Part shown: positions 61,801-64,000 of the stretch, piece after piece
How the letters are laid out: every line of letters starts with the position of its first letter
Numbering within the stretch: position 1 is the first letter of the stretch
Assembly: GCA_014706295.1 (NCBI GenBank)
Contig: JACSVZ010000007.1
Location: 64,395,441-64,459,440, forward strand
Length of the DNA: 64,000 nt
Reading direction: 5' to 3'
Origin: Lycocorax pyrrhopterus obiensis
Lineage: Eukaryota > Chordata > Aves > Passeriformes > Paradisaeidae
Notes under the pieces: model-generated
What the model was told of the DNA's origin: nothing
Databases searched by the model: none
The model's input: only the letters and a program-made list of their open reading frames with translations
Program-made: the position numbers and the translations under genes

Positions 61801-64000
61801 GGTGTGTATACTATTTTATTTCGTTTTACACTGTGTTGGCTTGGTGCTATTTCTGTAGGATAATCTTCATTTTAAAATGTCATGTTTTCATCCCTCAGCT
61901 TTGGAGTAAGAACTGAACTGAAATACCTCCTCTAAATTCAAAACCAAGGCTCATCTAATGCCATGTGATGTTTTACTCCTCGTCATATGGCAGACAGCCA
62001 CAGCAGTGCACAGGCTTTTCCATCTGGGAGAGAATGCAGTGACTCCAGCCCTGGTTCAGCTCCTTTCTCCAGACTACTCAGCATTCTCCAAAGGCACTAA
62101 GGGAGCAGTCAGACAGCTTGTTTTAGATGTACACACTGCATAGACCAGCTTTTGCACACAGTTTTGAGGAAATGGAACTGTTTATTCATCCTGCGACAGC
62201 CATATGAACTGCGGAGAGGTGGCAGGTAACAGGTGAAGCCTGTGGGAAGGGCTACAAAGTGTTTTCAGAGGAAATCAATAATCCTTTGGTACCTCTTGCT
62301 GCACAACACCAGCAGAGAGATGCTGACAGCCACTGAAGCTACACAGGCTCTCATCTTCTCACTTGACAGACCATTAACTTTAAGGACACTGCCCAGGCTG
62401 CCTGCTCCAGCTGAAGAGTCTCTGTGATTATCTTTCCATGCAAATTAATCACTGACATATTTCTTTATTTTATTCTGAATGAACTAATAAATGAATTTAC
62501 TAGGCTATTTCTTCATTTAATACTGCAGTTTAAATCAAGAGACAACAGCAGAAAACTGGTTTATTGAAACTTGCTCATTGCCTGTAGCCAGTTCCGTGGT
62601 GCTGGTACCTGTAAATCCTCACTGAGCAAGGCTGAGCGATGCTTCTCAGCTGAAGCCCACAAAATATGCAAATGTACTTCCAGTAGACAAACACAGCTCT
62701 CATGTGCCATTGGGTGGAGTGTGTGGTGTAACCCTTCCTAAACCTGGGCCCTGGACAAAGGGACCAGTGAGACAGTCATACTGCAAGTCAAATCATAATT
62801 TTCCATTAGATGTTAAAGACTGTTTAATAGTTCCTAAAGTACTTCTCCTTAGTTCAAAAGTAGACAGAGTAGATATTTTATGTGTCAGGAAAGATAGTTC
62901 CTTTTTCCCAGTGGAGATGTTATTTGCACCTTCTAAACACTAAGGCTATTAACAATAAACAATTCCATGCAAATAGAAAACAATTATAAGCAGAGAGGTG
63001 CTCATGGGAGCGAAATTATGAACACAGAGAGGCTCTTATTTCTACTCTCAAAGTAGTCTTGATTTTATGTACATTAAAATTTCTTACTGAAACTATTTCT
63101 GACATTGCCACCATTCCTGGTACAGATCAAACAGGAAGGAACCTCCAGGCTCTGCTGCCAGCATGGCCTCCCACCCGCAGTGCCAGCATCCAGCATGCTG
63201 TGGGAGTGGGAGGGCACCTGTCTCCCACCACCTGCACACCCAGCACTCCATCCAGGGGAGAAGGAGGACACCCTGCCTCACACTGCCGGTGCCAAAACTC
63301 TCTTCTGCAACATCCCCTTTGGCCGTGCAGCCACTGCTCCGGGTTGCTGGGGGCTTGGCCCTCCAGCTGCTCAAGGGCTGCATCTGAACCCACTGCATCT
63401 GGCATCCTTACAGTGCTTATCACAGGTCACCACGGATTGAGAAGCCAGTGAACAGGTTTATTCTCTCCTAGTTTCATGTGTCGCAAATTATAATAACAGT
63501 AAATTATTCCATTATTTGTCTTTAGTGGCATCAGAGTATGGGACAGCACCTCTGCTGCGCTGTGTTGTCTGTTACTACAGTCCACGAGTGCCTCAATCTA
63601 CAAAATTGGTTATTGTCCTCCTGCATCTGTGGGAAGATACCAAAAGACCAATACGCAGAACCATTTTTAACCTGTAAGCTGTGATTTTAAAATGCTCATT
63701 TCATACTAAGGAAATGAGTTTTAAGATGCCATTGAAACTTGCTGACAAAATTGAATCCTTACAGACAAACCATTCAAATGCACAGGCAAGGATTTCCTTT
63801 GATTTCTGAATGATTCTTTTGGAGAAAGGGACAGGCAAAGACAGAATATTTTTGATTCCCCTTGATTATCTCTCAGTGTTTGGAAGAAGAAACAAACATC
63901 AGTTTGAAAGAATCCCTGCTTGGTACAATGCCAGAGATAGGGACATTTCCCAGGTGTCCAGGGCTGCATTCCCTCATTGTAGCCCTGGGCAGTGTGTGGG
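58831..64000. other. Non-coding DNA to the window end
   Basis: No gene recognised. A segment at about 59,390-59,470 (tctgtcatcaaataaagatgc) resembles an LTR R/U5 or a poly(A) region but lacks other landmarks. On the minus strand a strong acceptor (ttccttctgtcacacag|A near 61,340) precedes a short open stretch without donor or poly(A) signal. AT-rich CNE-like sequence occurs at 62.43-62.53 kb and a GC-rich block at 63.13-63.40 kb. Confidence 0.5.

Noticed and set aside
1..64000. CRISPR arrays, bacterial operons, tRNA or rRNA genes
   Set aside because: No regularly spaced identical repeats with unique spacers, no ribosome-binding-site-led ORF clusters, and no cloverleaf or rRNA motifs were found; the window is vertebrate in character.

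Overview
The window looks like vertebrate nuclear DNA, most likely from a bird and possibly a songbird. It holds several 3'-end fragments of CR1 LINEs (the characteristic avian retroposon, ending in variants of attctatgattctgt) and one retroviral LTR of avian ERVL type. It has one dense 2.2-kb CpG island and otherwise intron-like or intergenic DNA with only short, disconnected open frames. There are no bacterial operons, CRISPR arrays, rRNA genes or recognisable tRNA genes. No protein family could be recognised in any frame, so every exon call below is a low-confidence splice-site argument, not a homology call.

Layout. Bases 1-13,390: flank with short tandem repeats (13-bp units at the very start, 47-bp units near 12.1 kb) and two CR1 fragments. 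Bases 13,395-15,645: the CpG island, the only clear promoter-type element; its long open frames occur on both strands and are composition artefacts. It carries several canonical 5' splice sites on the minus strand but no first exon I can name. Bases 15.65-35 kb: non-coding DNA with a few isolated splice-bounded segments (20.1, 21.9, 28.5, 30.1, 31.5 kb), two small minisatellites and AT-rich stretches resembling conserved enhancers. Bases 35.2-35.7 kb: the longest CR1 copy.

Bases 38-43.3 kb (minus strand): the best transcript evidence outside the island. A strong 3' splice site is followed by an open exon whose stop codon overlaps an AATAAA signal with a T-rich element downstream (38.07-38.30 kb). 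A phase-compatible candidate exon lies at 39.47 kb. A separate phase-compatible exon pair, split by a 107-base GT-AG intron, lies at 42.98-43.26 kb. These pieces do not all join in one frame, so they may belong to a lncRNA, to different transcripts, or be chance.

Bases 43.3-64 kb: more non-coding DNA, an isolated CpG-rich patch at 50.2 kb, CR1 fragments at 50.9 and 58.7 kb, a probable LTR at 53.2-54.2 kb and the ERVL-type LTR at 57.5-58.0 kb. I see no convincing new gene system; the points most worth testing are the CpG-island promoter, the 38-43 kb minus-strand exons and the orphan CpG patch.
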